From the NCBI GenBank assembly GCA_003551805.1, contig PUNR01000420.1, forward strand, positions 1 to 18,005: DNA of 18,005 nt, given 5' to 3'. Numbering within the stretch: the stretch's first letter is position 1; each line of letters starts with the position of its first letter. Shown piece after piece: positions 1-8,120 of the stretch. Position numbers and translations under genes: made by a program. The notes beneath the pieces are model-generated. The model saw nothing but the letters and a program-made list of their open reading frames with translations. It searched no databases and was not told the origin of the DNA. The DNA comes from Loktanella sp. Its GTDB lineage: Bacteria > Pseudomonadota > Alphaproteobacteria > Rhodobacterales > Rhodobacteraceae.

Positions 1-2
1 AT

Positions 3-1265
3 CAATTGTCGGGTTTCAGCACGACATCCCAGATGTTTGACGCGGCCTATTGGCGCGCAAAAGAAGGCGAGCTTGCCCGCACGATCCTCGCGAACCCCAA
101 TATTCGTGCCGCTCGCGTACATATTTCGACACCATCGAATCGCCCGTTTGATCGCGACCAGACCGCCACGGCAGCTGTCACTGTGACGACCGGCGGTGGA
201 ACTCTATCTGCGCCACATATCAGGGCATTACAGTTTTTGGTGGGTGCTGCCGTTCCCGGTCTGGCACCGGAAAGCGTGGCCGTCATCGATGACAATGGCG
301 GGCTTTTATCGGATTCCGACGGGCATGCGGGCATGACCAGCGGTGAAGATCGGGCAACAGCCCTGCGTTTACGGGCGGAAAGGCTGCTCGCAGCGCGGGT
401 TGGCAGCGGCAATGCCGTGGTTGAAGTGGCGATCGACACCGTTATGGAAACCGAAACGATTTCAGAGCGTCTTGTGGATCCGGGCAGCCGCATTGCAATC
501 AGCACCGATGTGACCGAAAACTCTGGCACCTCGACCGACAGCCGCAATGGTGGTGTGACCGTGGCGTCGAATTTGCCGGATGGAAATGCAGCCGGAAACG
601 GCGCATCCAGCAATGAAACCGCGGAAAGCCGCGTGTTGACCAACTATGAAATATCCGAGACGCAGCGCCAGCTTTTACGCCAACCGGGTGCTGTCAGACG
701 TTTGACGGTTGCTGTTCTGGTGAACGAACCCGTCACGACAGCACCGGATGGTACACAAACCAGCACACCACGCAACGCAGAGGAACTTGCTTCATTACAG
801 GAACTTGTCGCATCCGCTGTCGGGATTGATCCCGAGCGGGGCGATGTCATCACACTGAAATCCATGCCTTTTGATCCGGTTGTGCCGCTTGGCACCGCGG
901 TCAACGCCACTAGCGCTGCACTGCCGCTTGATACGATGCAATTGATACAGATCGGTGCGCTGGCAGCGGTTGCACTGATCTTGGGGCTGTTTGTCGTCCG
1001 GCCAATTCTTGCACCGCAACGATTGCTGCCGGCGCCGGACAGCCCCGCCCTGATCGGCGGCAGCGACATGGCAGACCAACCGATGGAAATGGGGGTCAGC
1101 GAAATCAACATGGCAGATTTCATGGGCGGTGATTTTGGTGCTGACGCGATGCCGACTGATGATCCGGTCACGCGGATGCGCCGCATGATTGCAGAACGGC
1201 AGCCGGAGACTGTCCAAATTCTGCAAAACTGGATCGAAGACAAATCACCCGCGGGGCAATCATGA
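3..1265 (+). CDS. fliF: Flagellar M-ring protein FliF, C-terminal part (5' end outside window)
   Basis: FliF forms the MS-ring, the inner-membrane base of the flagellar motor on which the export apparatus and the FliG rotor ring assemble. The frame is open to the left edge, so only about 420 C-terminal residues are present. The first 100 residues resemble the ring-building periplasmic region, including the AAYWRAKEGELART stretch and the VSVAV-like segment with DDNGGLL. A variable Ser/Thr/Asn-rich periplasmic loop follows at about residues 165-215. One C-terminal transmembrane helix lies near residues 317-340. The cytoplasmic tail ends in an RMRRMIAERQPETVQILQNW motif, the usual FliG-binding tail in alphaproteobacteria. 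The stop overlaps the fliH start in an ATGA. The family call is firm; the true start is not visible. Confidence 0.95.
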   Translation, partial: QLSGFSTTSQMFDAAYWRAKEGELARTILANPNIRAARVHISTPSNRPFDRDQTATAAVTVTTGGGTLSAPHIRALQFLVGAAVPGLAPESVAVIDDNGGLLSDSDGHAGMTSGEDRATALRLRAERLLAARVGSGNAVVEVAIDTVMETETISERLVDPGSRIAISTDVTENSGTSTDSRNGGVTVASNLPDGNAAGNGASSNETAESRVLTNYEISETQRQLLRQPGAVRRLTVAVLVNEPVTTAPDGTQTSTPRNAEELASLQELVASAVGIDPERGDVITLKSMPFDPVVPLGTAVNATSAALPLDTMQLIQIGALAAVALILGLFVVRPILAPQRLLPAPDSPALIGGSDMADQPMEMGVSEINMADFMGGDFGADAMPTDDPVTRMRRMIAERQPETVQILQNWIEDKSPAGQS

Positions 1266-1825
1266 TGCTGGCAGCGCTTAAACTGGAATCCTTCGGCGAC
1301 GATCAACTTGAAGAAGCGGCGGCAAATGCCGAATACGAAAACGGCTATACAGCCGGATATGAGGCCGCGCAGCAAGCCGCCGCACAAGAGGCGGAAAGGC
1401 TAACAGCCGAACTGGTGCAGGCGCTGTCGGACATGTCGTTCACGTATAGTGAAGCACGTCAGGATTTCATCCTGTCACTTGGCAATCTGGTAACAGCTCT
1501 AACCAGTTCCGTCCTTCCGCATTGTGTTGCGTCAGGTTTTGCCGGGCAAGTCGCTGATCTGATCATGCAAACATTCGCATCGCAGAACAACGCAGCCATC
1601 AGGGTGAACGTCCATCCCGAACAGGTCGCTGCCCTGACGGCGGCAACAGACCAGATTTCAGCCCTTGTGTCTGTCGTGGGTGACCCGAGGCTGACACGCC
1701 ACATGGCTTGGATTGGTCAAGATGGAACCGAAATCCAGGTCGATATGGACCGGCACCTAACAGAAATCACAGACCTTCTTCGCAATTTATCACCACAACA
1801 TAACGGGACCGCACAACATGGATGA
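1262..1825 (+). CDS. fliH: Flagellar assembly protein FliH-like
   Basis: The 187-residue protein is probably FliH, the stator-like partner that binds the FliI export ATPase and tethers it near FliN at the C-ring. The N-terminal third (residues 15-55) is rich in Ala, Glu and Gln with the repeated Gly-containing YENGYTAGYEAA pattern typical of FliH coiled-coil regions. The C-terminal part (about 105-180) has the HPEQVAAL and GD-L segments seen in FliH/YscL proteins. The start is an ATG in the ATGA overlap with fliF; a second ATG follows immediately. It overlaps fliN by 8 nt, so translation is probably coupled. FliH is poorly conserved, and the call rests on position between fliF and fliN as much as on sequence. 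Confidence 0.8.
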   Translation: MMLAALKLESFGDDQLEEAAANAEYENGYTAGYEAAQQAAAQEAERLTAELVQALSDMSFTYSEARQDFILSLGNLVTALTSSVLPHCVASGFAGQVADLIMQTFASQNNAAIRVNVHPEQVAALTAATDQISALVSVVGDPRLTRHMAWIGQDGTEIQVDMDRHLTEITDLLRNLSPQHNGTAQHG

Positions 1826-2111
1826 CGGATCGCCCCCTCTACGCCTGCCAGCTGATGACCATCCGCTGCACCGGATTCCGATCGAGATTTCGGTTTCGGT
1901 CGGCAAGGCGCGCCCAATGGTCAAAGACCTGCTTTGCCTTACCGAAAACGCGATTCTGCCCTTGGACAAAAGGATCGAAGACCCGGTTGAGCTTTACATC
2001 GGCGACCGACTTGTTGCCCGCGGTGAATTGCAAGAACTCGAAGGGGGCGAACCCGGACAATTGGCGGTGCGCCTAACGGAAGTTGCCAGTGATAGCCGCG
2101 AACTTGGTTAG
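1818..2111 (+). CDS. fliN: Flagellar motor switch protein FliN
   Basis: This 97-residue protein consists almost entirely of a SpoA/FliN C-terminal domain (about residues 20-90). FliN forms the lower rim of the C-ring, takes part in motor switching and docks FliH during export. Diagnostic segments are IPIEISVSVGKARPMVKDLL, then a leucine-rich strand, then DPVELYIGDRLVARGEL, matching the family pattern of VNG-like dimer strands around a conserved Asp-Pro. The N-terminal extension before the domain is short. The ATG lies inside the fliH 3' end (8-nt overlap), and the 3' end overlaps the longest fliP frame. An alternative ORF in another frame at 1822-2076 has no such domain and was discarded. Confidence 0.92.
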   Translation: MDDGSPPLRLPADDHPLHRIPIEISVSVGKARPMVKDLLCLTENAILPLDKRIEDPVELYIGDRLVARGELQELEGGEPGQLAVRLTEVASDSRELG

Positions 2112-2841
2112 GTTGCGTAACCCTGTGGTTTGGCTGTTTTTCATGGTCCTGCTTTTGGGCAACCCGGCAATGGCACAGGATTTTGCAATATCCCTGGGGG
2201 AAGACGGGACGCTGACAACGCGTACCGTACAATTGCTGATCCTGATTACCGTGCTCAGCCTTGTGCCGGGCATCGCCATCATGGTGACCTGCTTTCCCTT
2301 CATCGTCACAGTCTTTGCGATTTTGCGTCAGGCGATCGGGTTACAACAATCACCACCCAACATGCTGATCATCAGCCTCGCGATGTTTCTGACCTATTTC
2401 GTTATGGAACCTGTTTTCATGGAAGCATGGGACAACGGGATCACGCCCCTGATCAACGGTGACCTGCCGCTAGAAGACGGGTTTGCGCTGGCAATGGACC
2501 CGCTGCGACGTTTTATGTCGGCGCGGATAGAAGCGGACACATTTTTTACGCTTGCCGCACTGCGGCCAGATATCGACCCGGACGTTCCACTACCCGAAGC
2601 CCCACTTTCAATCCTGATCCCGTCATTCCTGCTCAGCGAGATGGAAAGAGCGTTTCAGGTCGGGTTCCTCATATTCATTCCTTTCCTGATCATTGATCTG
2701 GTCGTCGCGGCGGTCCTGATGTCGATGGGCATGATGATGGTGCCACCTGCGATTGTTTCCCTGCCATTCAAGCTCGCGTTTTTTGTTGTTGCCGACGGTT
2801 GGGGGCTGATTGCGTCCAGCCTTGTGCGCAGCTATGCATGA
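2083..2841 (+). CDS. fliP: Flagellar type III export gate protein FliP
   Basis: FliP builds the core of the flagellar export gate with FliQ and FliR in the centre of the MS-ring. The protein has a cleavable signal peptide ending near AMAQ, followed by hydrophobic helices. The first contains TVQLLILITVLSLVPGI and the next region has the family hallmark SPPNMLIISLAMFLTYFVM. The C-terminal pair of helices carries FLIFIPFLIIDLVVAAVLMS-type sequence and the MGMMMVPP motif. Length (252 or somewhat fewer) fits the family (about 245). The start is uncertain: TTG at 2083 gives the longest frame, while TTG 2104, TTG 2113 and GTG 2125 give signal peptides of more usual length. None has a clear ribosome-binding site, so translation is probably coupled to fliN. 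Confidence 0.93.
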   Translation: MPVIAANLVRLRNPVVWLFFMVLLLGNPAMAQDFAISLGEDGTLTTRTVQLLILITVLSLVPGIAIMVTCFPFIVTVFAILRQAIGLQQSPPNMLIISLAMFLTYFVMEPVFMEAWDNGITPLINGDLPLEDGFALAMDPLRRFMSARIEADTFFTLAALRPDIDPDVPLPEAPLSILIPSFLLSEMERAFQVGFLIFIPFLIIDLVVAAVLMSMGMMMVPPAIVSLPFKLAFFVVADGWGLIASSLVRSYA

Positions 2842-2895
2842 ATGGACCACGAGTTAAACCTCGCCAGCGATCCCATGAATAGCGAAGCATAGATC

Positions 2896-4185
2896 ATGAA
2901 ATCTGCGTTCTTTTTCCAGCTGACAGGATTGTTGTCCCAGATTTGGGTGAAGGTGACAGGGTATTCGCTGATGGCAGTAGTCACAGCGCTGGCCGCAATC
3001 TGGCTGCGCGCCTTTATCCCCGCCGAATTAGAGGTCAAGCTGGGCGCAGATGCGGTCGAAACGGTGCTAAGTATCGTTGCGACATCAATGCTGACAGTGG
3101 CGACTTTCTCGCTCGGGATCATGGCGAACGCGATATCGGGTGCAGCGGATGGCGCGACGCCACGCGCAACAGCGCTTTTGCTGGAAGATCATGTGTCGCA
3201 AAATGCACTGGCGACATTTCTGGGTGCGTTCAGTTTTTCGCTGGTCGGGATCATCGCGCTTCAAATTGGTGTCTACGAAGATGGCGGCAGGATCATTTTA
3301 CTGGGCGGGACAATTGTTGTCATCATCCTCATCTATGTGGCGTTTATTCGCTGGGTTAATCTGTTGCGCAGCTTCGGGCGCATACCAGACACACTGAACC
3401 GCATCGAAACAGCCGCCGAGGACGCGCTGAAGCGTCGTCTTGATCATCCTTTTCTGGATTGCCACCCTTATACAGCGGCAGACGATGACCACGGGGACCT
3501 GATCGCGCTCTGCCCTGACCAAGTGGGGTTTGTGCAACATATCGACACCACGAAACTGCAAGCCTGCGCCGAAACCCATGATGTCGAAGTGTTGGTCGAA
3601 CGCACCCCCGGCCAGTTCGCATCGCTCAACCGTCCTTTGGCTTACCTCAGAACAAAGGCCGCCCATCTGGACGGCGATGCATTGGATGAGTTGACGGGCT
3701 GCTTCACATTGGGTGCCGCGCGCACGATCAAACAGGATCCGCAGTTCGGAATGATCATGTTGTCTGAAACAGCCGCAGGCGCCTTGTCGCCTGCGGTCAA
3801 TGATCCCGGCACTGCGATTGACGTGTTGCGCCGTGCCTTGCGTATCTTGCTGTGCTGGGACACGCGGCCAGCACCAGAGATCAAGCATGATCGTATCTGG
3901 ATGCCCGGCCTTATACCGGAGGGGTTTCTGCGTGACCTGATCCGCCCGATCGCCCGCGACGGGGCGGGTATCGTCGAGGTGCAGCATGTCCTGCAATCAA
4001 TCCTGTTGGATCTGGCGCAATCGCGCCCTGATGTGTTTGCCAGTGCCGCAAAAGCCCAATCGCGCGAAGCCTACGAGAGGGCAGAGGCAGGTTTGACCTT
4101 GCAGTCAGATAAAGACGAGGTGCGCGAGATCGCGAACAAGTTGGCACATCTCAGGGTAAAGGCTGACCCGCCCGCAGCACTGTAG
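2896..4185 (+). CDS. DUF2254 family membrane protein
   Basis: The 429-residue protein belongs to the DUF2254 family of predicted inner-membrane proteins, whose biochemical role is unknown. Four hydrophobic segments can be seen at about residues 21-41, 57-80, 106-125 and 131-152, followed by a long soluble C-terminal part. The family signature SPAVNDPGTA is present at residues 298-307, within a conserved stretch beginning LSETAAGAL. The gene starts 54 nt after fliP on the same strand, so it could be read through from the flagellar operon, but nothing ties it to motility. It is convergent with the glucose dehydrogenase gene, 24 nt away. The start ATG has only a weak purine stretch (CGAAG) upstream, and no stress promoter motif was found before it. 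Confidence 0.88.
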   Translation: MKSAFFFQLTGLLSQIWVKVTGYSLMAVVTALAAIWLRAFIPAELEVKLGADAVETVLSIVATSMLTVATFSLGIMANAISGAADGATPRATALLLEDHVSQNALATFLGAFSFSLVGIIALQIGVYEDGGRIILLGGTIVVIILIYVAFIRWVNLLRSFGRIPDTLNRIETAAEDALKRRLDHPFLDCHPYTAADDDHGDLIALCPDQVGFVQHIDTTKLQACAETHDVEVLVERTPGQFASLNRPLAYLRTKAAHLDGDALDELTGCFTLGAARTIKQDPQFGMIMLSETAAGALSPAVNDPGTAIDVLRRALRILLCWDTRPAPEIKHDRIWMPGLIPEGFLRDLIRPIARDGAGIVEVQHVLQSILLDLAQSRPDVFASAAKAQSREAYERAEAGLTLQSDKDEVREIANKLAHLRVKADPPAAL

Positions 4186-4209
4186 CCGCGCGCGGGCGAT
4201 TGCATCAAA

Positions 4210-6660
4210 TCAGGGTGCAGGCCGCGAAAACGCGACGACATAATCACGGATTGTCGTCTCCAGCTGCGCATGACCTGCCGCGACAATCGCAATGTATTGT
4301 CGGCCTTCATGCACGTAAGTCATCGGCGATGCTTGCCCCCCTGCCGGCAGCCGTGCCGACCAGATCAGCCGTCCCGTTTCCGTTTCATAGGCGCGCAGGT
4401 AATTGTCCTGTGCCGCGGCGATGAAGGTGATCCCGCTGCCAGTAACCAGCGGTCCACCCAGATTGACAGTGCCAAGCGGAATGCGCAGGAAGGTCGGCAA
4501 GTTCAACGGGCCCGCATCGAAACCTGTGCCCAACGGCTGTGACCACAACAAAGTCCCGCTTTCCAGATCGGTGGCCGCCACCAGCCCCCATGGCGGCGCG
4601 ATGCAGGGTGCGCCCAGAACAGATAGCCACATGGGCCGGGTGACACCCCAAGGCGACAGCCAATGTGGTGCGATGTCCTGATCAGGGCGCGCACCACCCA
4701 TGCCGACGGGCAAATCGTCAACCTGTTCGCGCGGGTGCATTGTAACAACATTGGGCAGCCGCGAATGGTTCGTGATCATGATCTGCCGCCCCAGATCCAG
4801 CCCGATGCCACCCCAGTTGACCCCGCCAACAGTCCCCGGATGCAGCAGCATACCATGGGGGTTTTCGGACGGCGGGGTATAGATGCCCGCGTAGTCCATG
4901 CGCATAAAGTCACGCCGGCACAGCGCCGCATCAATCATTGCCACGCCCCATGTCTGGGTGTGGTTCAGAACCTCTGGTTCGGGCCCGATCATCCCGGCAA
5001 AGTTGGGGTAGGCAGTCGAAATTGGCTGCGCCTCGGCGACCCAATCACCGGGAAGCGCCCCTTGCGGCGCAGGTTGCATGTCGATGGGCTGGACAGCCTC
5101 GCCAGTGGCCGCATCCAGCACGTAGACAGAGCCTTGTTTGGTAGCTTGCACAACAACACGGCGCTGTTCGCCTGCAATCGTTAGATCCATCACCGCAGGT
5201 TGGGCCCCCAGATCATAATCCCACAGATCATGGATGACCGTGGCAAAGTCCCAGATTGTTTCGCCGGTCGTCAGGTCAATTGCGACAATGGCGGCTGTGA
5301 AACGGTCTTCCTCTGCGGTCCTTGTACCGCCCCAATGGTCATTGGCGGAATTGCCGGTGCCGACATAGACGACCCCCGCCTCCGCGTCGCCCGAGATGAT
5401 GTTCCACACATTGGGGGTACCGCGGGGGTAAATCTCGTCCTCGGCCAATGGCGTGGTTGCGTCGCCTTGGCGCAATGCGTCCCAAGCCCAAACCAGATCA
5501 CCCGAAACCGCATCATAGGCACGCACCACACCGGAGGGTGCATCGCGGCGCTGGTTGTCGCTGACCTGTTGGCCAACCACGACCAGATCACCGATGACAG
5601 CAGGGCCAGAGGTTGATGATGCCAGCCCCGTTTCCTGCATCCCCATCCCCAGCGCAAGATCGACGATACCTTCTTGTCCGAAGTTCGGACAAACGGCGCC
5701 AGTTTCCGCATCAAGTGCGATCAGGCGGCTATCGACTGTGGCCACGAAAATCTGGGCGGCACAGGCGCCTGTGGCATCATCTTGTCGATGATGCGCGACA
5801 GCCCGGCATGCAGCAGAAAACAGCGACTCCATATCGTCGGGCGACGTTTGGGGATCATAGCTCCAGATTGTGCTGCCAGTGGCGGGGTCCAACGCCAGAA
5901 CCCGGTTGGACGGGGTACAAGTGTACAGTCGTTCTTCGACATAGATCGGCGTGTTTTGCGCCGAATAGGACACACGGTCGTTCGGTGGCAAATCGCCAGT
6001 CTGGATCTGCCAGACCTGTTGAAGGCCATCAATATTGGCGCGGGTGATTTCCGTTGCAGGGCTATAACCTGCCCCTAAAGGAGAGCCGCCAAAGGCCGTC
6101 CATTCCTCGGCGGTGTTGTGACCGGGAAATGCTGTCGGGATAACATCGGTCCCCACAGGGGTCGTGCTGCGTTCCCAGCTAAAGCCGATAATCCCTGCGG
6201 CCAGAACAACAGCGCCAGCAAGCCCGAACGCCCCGACAGGCCGGAACCAATAAGGCGCAAAGATGCGCAGGGTGCCAAAGATAAGCGTCAACAGTAGCAT
6301 CGCAAACAGCAGGCCCGGAACCGCAATGCGCCCAGCCAGATCAAAAGGCCAGGACACCAGCCAGCCGTTGCCGCCGATTTCAACCAACGACCAGATGAGC
6401 GTCAGCGCAAGCAAAGCACCGCTGGCAAGTAAGCCTTCCCACAAATAATCGACGCAAAGCAGGATGGCCCCCACAATCAGGATCATACCGGCGGCAAGAT
6501 AATAGAAGCCGCCGCCGTCTGCAGCGATCTGCCAGCCGAGCCAGACCAGCACCGCGCCCAGTACCAATTGCAACGCGGCGACAAGCCAGACAAAGAAGCG
6601 CCCAGCGCCAGACATATGTGTCCTTTGCAATAAGACATGCGGCCGCGACAAAGGTTTCAT
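4210..6660 (-). CDS. gcd: Membrane-bound PQQ-dependent glucose dehydrogenase (quinoprotein)
   Basis: The enzyme oxidises aldoses such as glucose to the lactone on the periplasmic side and passes electrons to ubiquinone. The N-terminal 160 residues hold about five membrane helices, as in E. coli Gcd. The remainder is an eight-bladed PQQ propeller. Visible landmarks are HDLWDYDL (residues 477-484), the likely catalytic Asp441 in NDHWGGTRT, Lys508 in TKQGSVYVLD, and the C-terminal ADNYLRAY-like and LPAGGQASPMTY segments. The length of 816 fits (E. coli about 796). ATG 6660 follows AGGAG; ATG 6615 (Met16) also follows AAAGGA and aligns better with the E. coli N-terminus. An exact EcfG-type promoter lies 53 nt upstream. 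No pqq biosynthesis genes are in the window. A quinate/shikimate-type quinoprotein of the same family cannot be excluded as to substrate. Confidence 0.9.
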   Translation of the reverse strand: MKPLSRPHVLLQRTHMSGAGRFFVWLVAALQLVLGAVLVWLGWQIAADGGGFYYLAAGMILIVGAILLCVDYLWEGLLASGALLALTLIWSLVEIGGNGWLVSWPFDLAGRIAVPGLLFAMLLLTLIFGTLRIFAPYWFRPVGAFGLAGAVVLAAGIIGFSWERSTTPVGTDVIPTAFPGHNTAEEWTAFGGSPLGAGYSPATEITRANIDGLQQVWQIQTGDLPPNDRVSYSAQNTPIYVEERLYTCTPSNRVLALDPATGSTIWSYDPQTSPDDMESLFSAACRAVAHHRQDDATGACAAQIFVATVDSRLIALDAETGAVCPNFGQEGIVDLALGMGMQETGLASSTSGPAVIGDLVVVGQQVSDNQRRDAPSGVVRAYDAVSGDLVWAWDALRQGDATTPLAEDEIYPRGTPNVWNIISGDAEAGVVYVGTGNSANDHWGGTRTAEEDRFTAAIVAIDLTTGETIWDFATVIHDLWDYDLGAQPAVMDLTIAGEQRRVVVQATKQGSVYVLDAATGEAVQPIDMQPAPQGALPGDWVAEAQPISTAYPNFAGMIGPEPEVLNHTQTWGVAMIDAALCRRDFMRMDYAGIYTPPSENPHGMLLHPGTVGGVNWGGIGLDLGRQIMITNHSRLPNVVTMHPREQVDDLPVGMGGARPDQDIAPHWLSPWGVTRPMWLSVLGAPCIAPPWGLVAATDLESGTLLWSQPLGTGFDAGPLNLPTFLRIPLGTVNLGGPLVTGSGITFIAAAQDNYLRAYETETGRLIWSARLPAGGQASPMTYVHEGRQYIAIVAAGHAQLETTIRDYVVAFSRPAP

Positions 6661-6713
6661 GGGACTCTCCTGACTTGGTCAACTGGGTCGGAAACACTGC
6701 CGACTGACACGAA

Positions 6714-6738
6714 AACGTGAAATCAGGCTGATAGTTCC
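6714..6738 (-). promoter_or_regulatory. EcfG-type promoter for gcd
   Basis: On the minus strand GGAAC (6738-6734) is followed after exactly 16 bp by CGTT (6717-6714). This is the consensus bound by the alphaproteobacterial general stress sigma factor EcfG. The -10 element lies 53 nt before the gcd ATG at 6660, leaving room for a leader containing AGGAG. The site sits in the intergenic gap between gcd and the AI-2E permease gene. Confidence 0.8.
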
Positions 6739-6760
6739 ATGAAAATCGGCAATAAAATGC

Positions 6761-7903
6761 CTAAGCCGACAAAAGGTTCGCGAATTTCCGCCATTTTGGC
6801 ACCTGTTCGGCGATGACACGCAGCGCAACCAGAATGGGCACGGCGATGACCATACCCATGAACGACCACATCCACGCCCAGAACGCGATGGCGATCACCA
6901 CAAGGGCCGTGTTCATCCGCAAACGCCGTGCAAGCAATGCAGGTGTGACCAGCTGCCCTTCAATCGCGGTCAGGACAAGATAGGCAGATGTGACCAGTGC
7001 AACATCGGGTAAGGTATCGAACCACAACAAGGCGACCACGCTGACAAGCACGATCCCCATGGCGGCGCCGATAAAGGGGATGAAATTCAGAACAAAAGCC
7101 AGCACAGCAAACAAAAGCGGCACAGGCATGCCCAAGATCCACATAGCAAAGCCAACACAGACACCCAGACCCGCGTTGATCAGCGTCACAGTTCCCAGAT
7201 AGCCACCCAGTTTCTGTTCAACCTCGCGCAAGGCATTGAAGGCAGTCCTTTTGTCCTGAAAGGCGTCGAAGCTTTGAATGACTTTCAGGTAGATTGTGTC
7301 GCTTGACGAGAGCAGGAAAAACAAAAGGATCACGGCAAGCAAGACTTGCGCTACCATCGCTGGCGCCTCGGCCAGATAGATCAGGGCCGCACTTGCGGTA
7401 CTGATCAGGACATCGTCTTCAAGTAGTTCGCCGTCCTCTTCTTCGGCGCCAAAGCTGAAGCGCATATCAGGCAGATCGTCCACAGGCGCACCGCGCAACC
7501 CTTGGGCCGTTGCCAGCAAAGCGTCGCGCGCGGCTTCCAGCCTGACCGAAACGTCGGTCATGATGGCAGGCAGATTTTGCACCACTTCGATCACGGGGCC
7601 GCTGAGCAGGAAGAAGATACTGCTGATGCCCAGTATCAACACCAACACCACCGAAAACGCGGCCACATGTCCGTTGATGCCGAAATTAAGGAACCGCCGC
7701 TGCAATGGTGCAAAGACGAAGAACAGCAAAATCGCCATGACGACAGGTAGCAAGAATTGCTTGGCGTAATGGATTGCAGCCAAAGTCAGAATGACGCTGA
7801 TCAGCGTCAACGCAGGCGAGTTGACAATTGTGTCAGGGACCTGCCGCAGGGCGCGGGCCTCTGCACGCCGTGATCGGCCCTTGGCGTGCATTCTTTCAGG
7901 CAA
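6761..7903 (-). CDS. AI-2E family transporter (PerM/YdiK-type permease)
   Basis: This membrane protein of about 380 residues belongs to the AI-2E transporter family. Members have been linked to autoinducer-2 export, Na+/H+ exchange or metabolite export, so the substrate here is unknown. A pair of N-terminal helices (ALTLISVILTLAAIHYAKQF onward), a long amphipathic loop rich in Asp/Glu and a C-terminal cluster of helices with the LNFIPFIGA motif give the family pattern. The frame extends to an ATG at 7948, but that ATG lies within the spacer of an exact EcfG promoter, so it cannot be in the transcript from that promoter. I therefore chose TTG 7903, with GGAG 7 nt upstream; ATG 7891 is an alternative. 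Starting farther left would add about 15 residues with no family resemblance. Confidence 0.88.
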   Translation of the reverse strand: MPERMHAKGRSRRAEARALRQVPDTIVNSPALTLISVILTLAAIHYAKQFLLPVVMAILLFFVFAPLQRRFLNFGINGHVAAFSVVLVLILGISSIFFLLSGPVIEVVQNLPAIMTDVSVRLEAARDALLATAQGLRGAPVDDLPDMRFSFGAEEEDGELLEDDVLISTASAALIYLAEAPAMVAQVLLAVILLFFLLSSSDTIYLKVIQSFDAFQDKRTAFNALREVEQKLGGYLGTVTLINAGLGVCVGFAMWILGMPVPLLFAVLAFVLNFIPFIGAAMGIVLVSVVALLWFDTLPDVALVTSAYLVLTAIEGQLVTPALLARRLRMNTALVVIAIAFWAWMWSFMGMVIAVPILVALRVIAEQVPKWRKFANLLSA

Positions 7904-7939
7904 GGTAGTTCTCCAATGGCTCACTATAATTTGACTGCT

Positions 7940-7964
7940 AACGCCCATCAGTTGATTTGGTTCC
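7940..7964 (-). promoter_or_regulatory. EcfG-type promoter for the AI-2E permease gene
   Basis: On the minus strand GGAAC (7964-7960), 16 bp and CGTT (7943-7940) form an exact EcfG consensus. The -10 element is 36 nt before the TTG start at 7903. The site overlaps the ATG at 7946-7948, which argues that this ATG is not the true start. Confidence 0.78.
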
Positions 7965-8120
7965 TGACCTTACGCAGCAACTTGCACAACGTCAGATTTC
8001 ATGAACATCATTTCTGGCAGTTACTTGCCGGTGTTACGATGTCGGATAGAACCAGTTGAATTTTTCCCAAAATCACACAACCATAACGGGTCAGAGGCCC
8101 TCTTTGCCGGAGAGAATCGG

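Noticed and set aside
644..1387. Long minus-strand frame (247 codons) opposite fliF and fliH
   Set aside because: It is antisense to two well-supported overlapping flagellar genes and has no recognisable domain.
3298..3996. Long minus-strand frame (232 codons) opposite the DUF2254 gene
   Set aside because: It has a His/Cys/Arg/Gln-rich shadow composition with no domain, and the opposite frame has clear family motifs.
4186..4195. CCGCGCGCGG palindrome between the convergent DUF2254 and gcd genes
   Set aside because: It has no loop and no U-tract on either strand, so it is not a usable intrinsic terminator. It is probably composition.
4663..5184. Plus-strand frame (173 codons) opposite gcd
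   Set aside because: It is a shadow of the Gcd propeller on the other strand, without domain or ribosome-binding site.
8001..8120. 40-codon N-terminal extension of the HWE kinase frame
   Set aside because: ATG 8001 lacks a ribosome-binding site and the encoded residues resemble no domain. ATG 8121 has GGAG at 8 nt and starts just before the first PAS domain.
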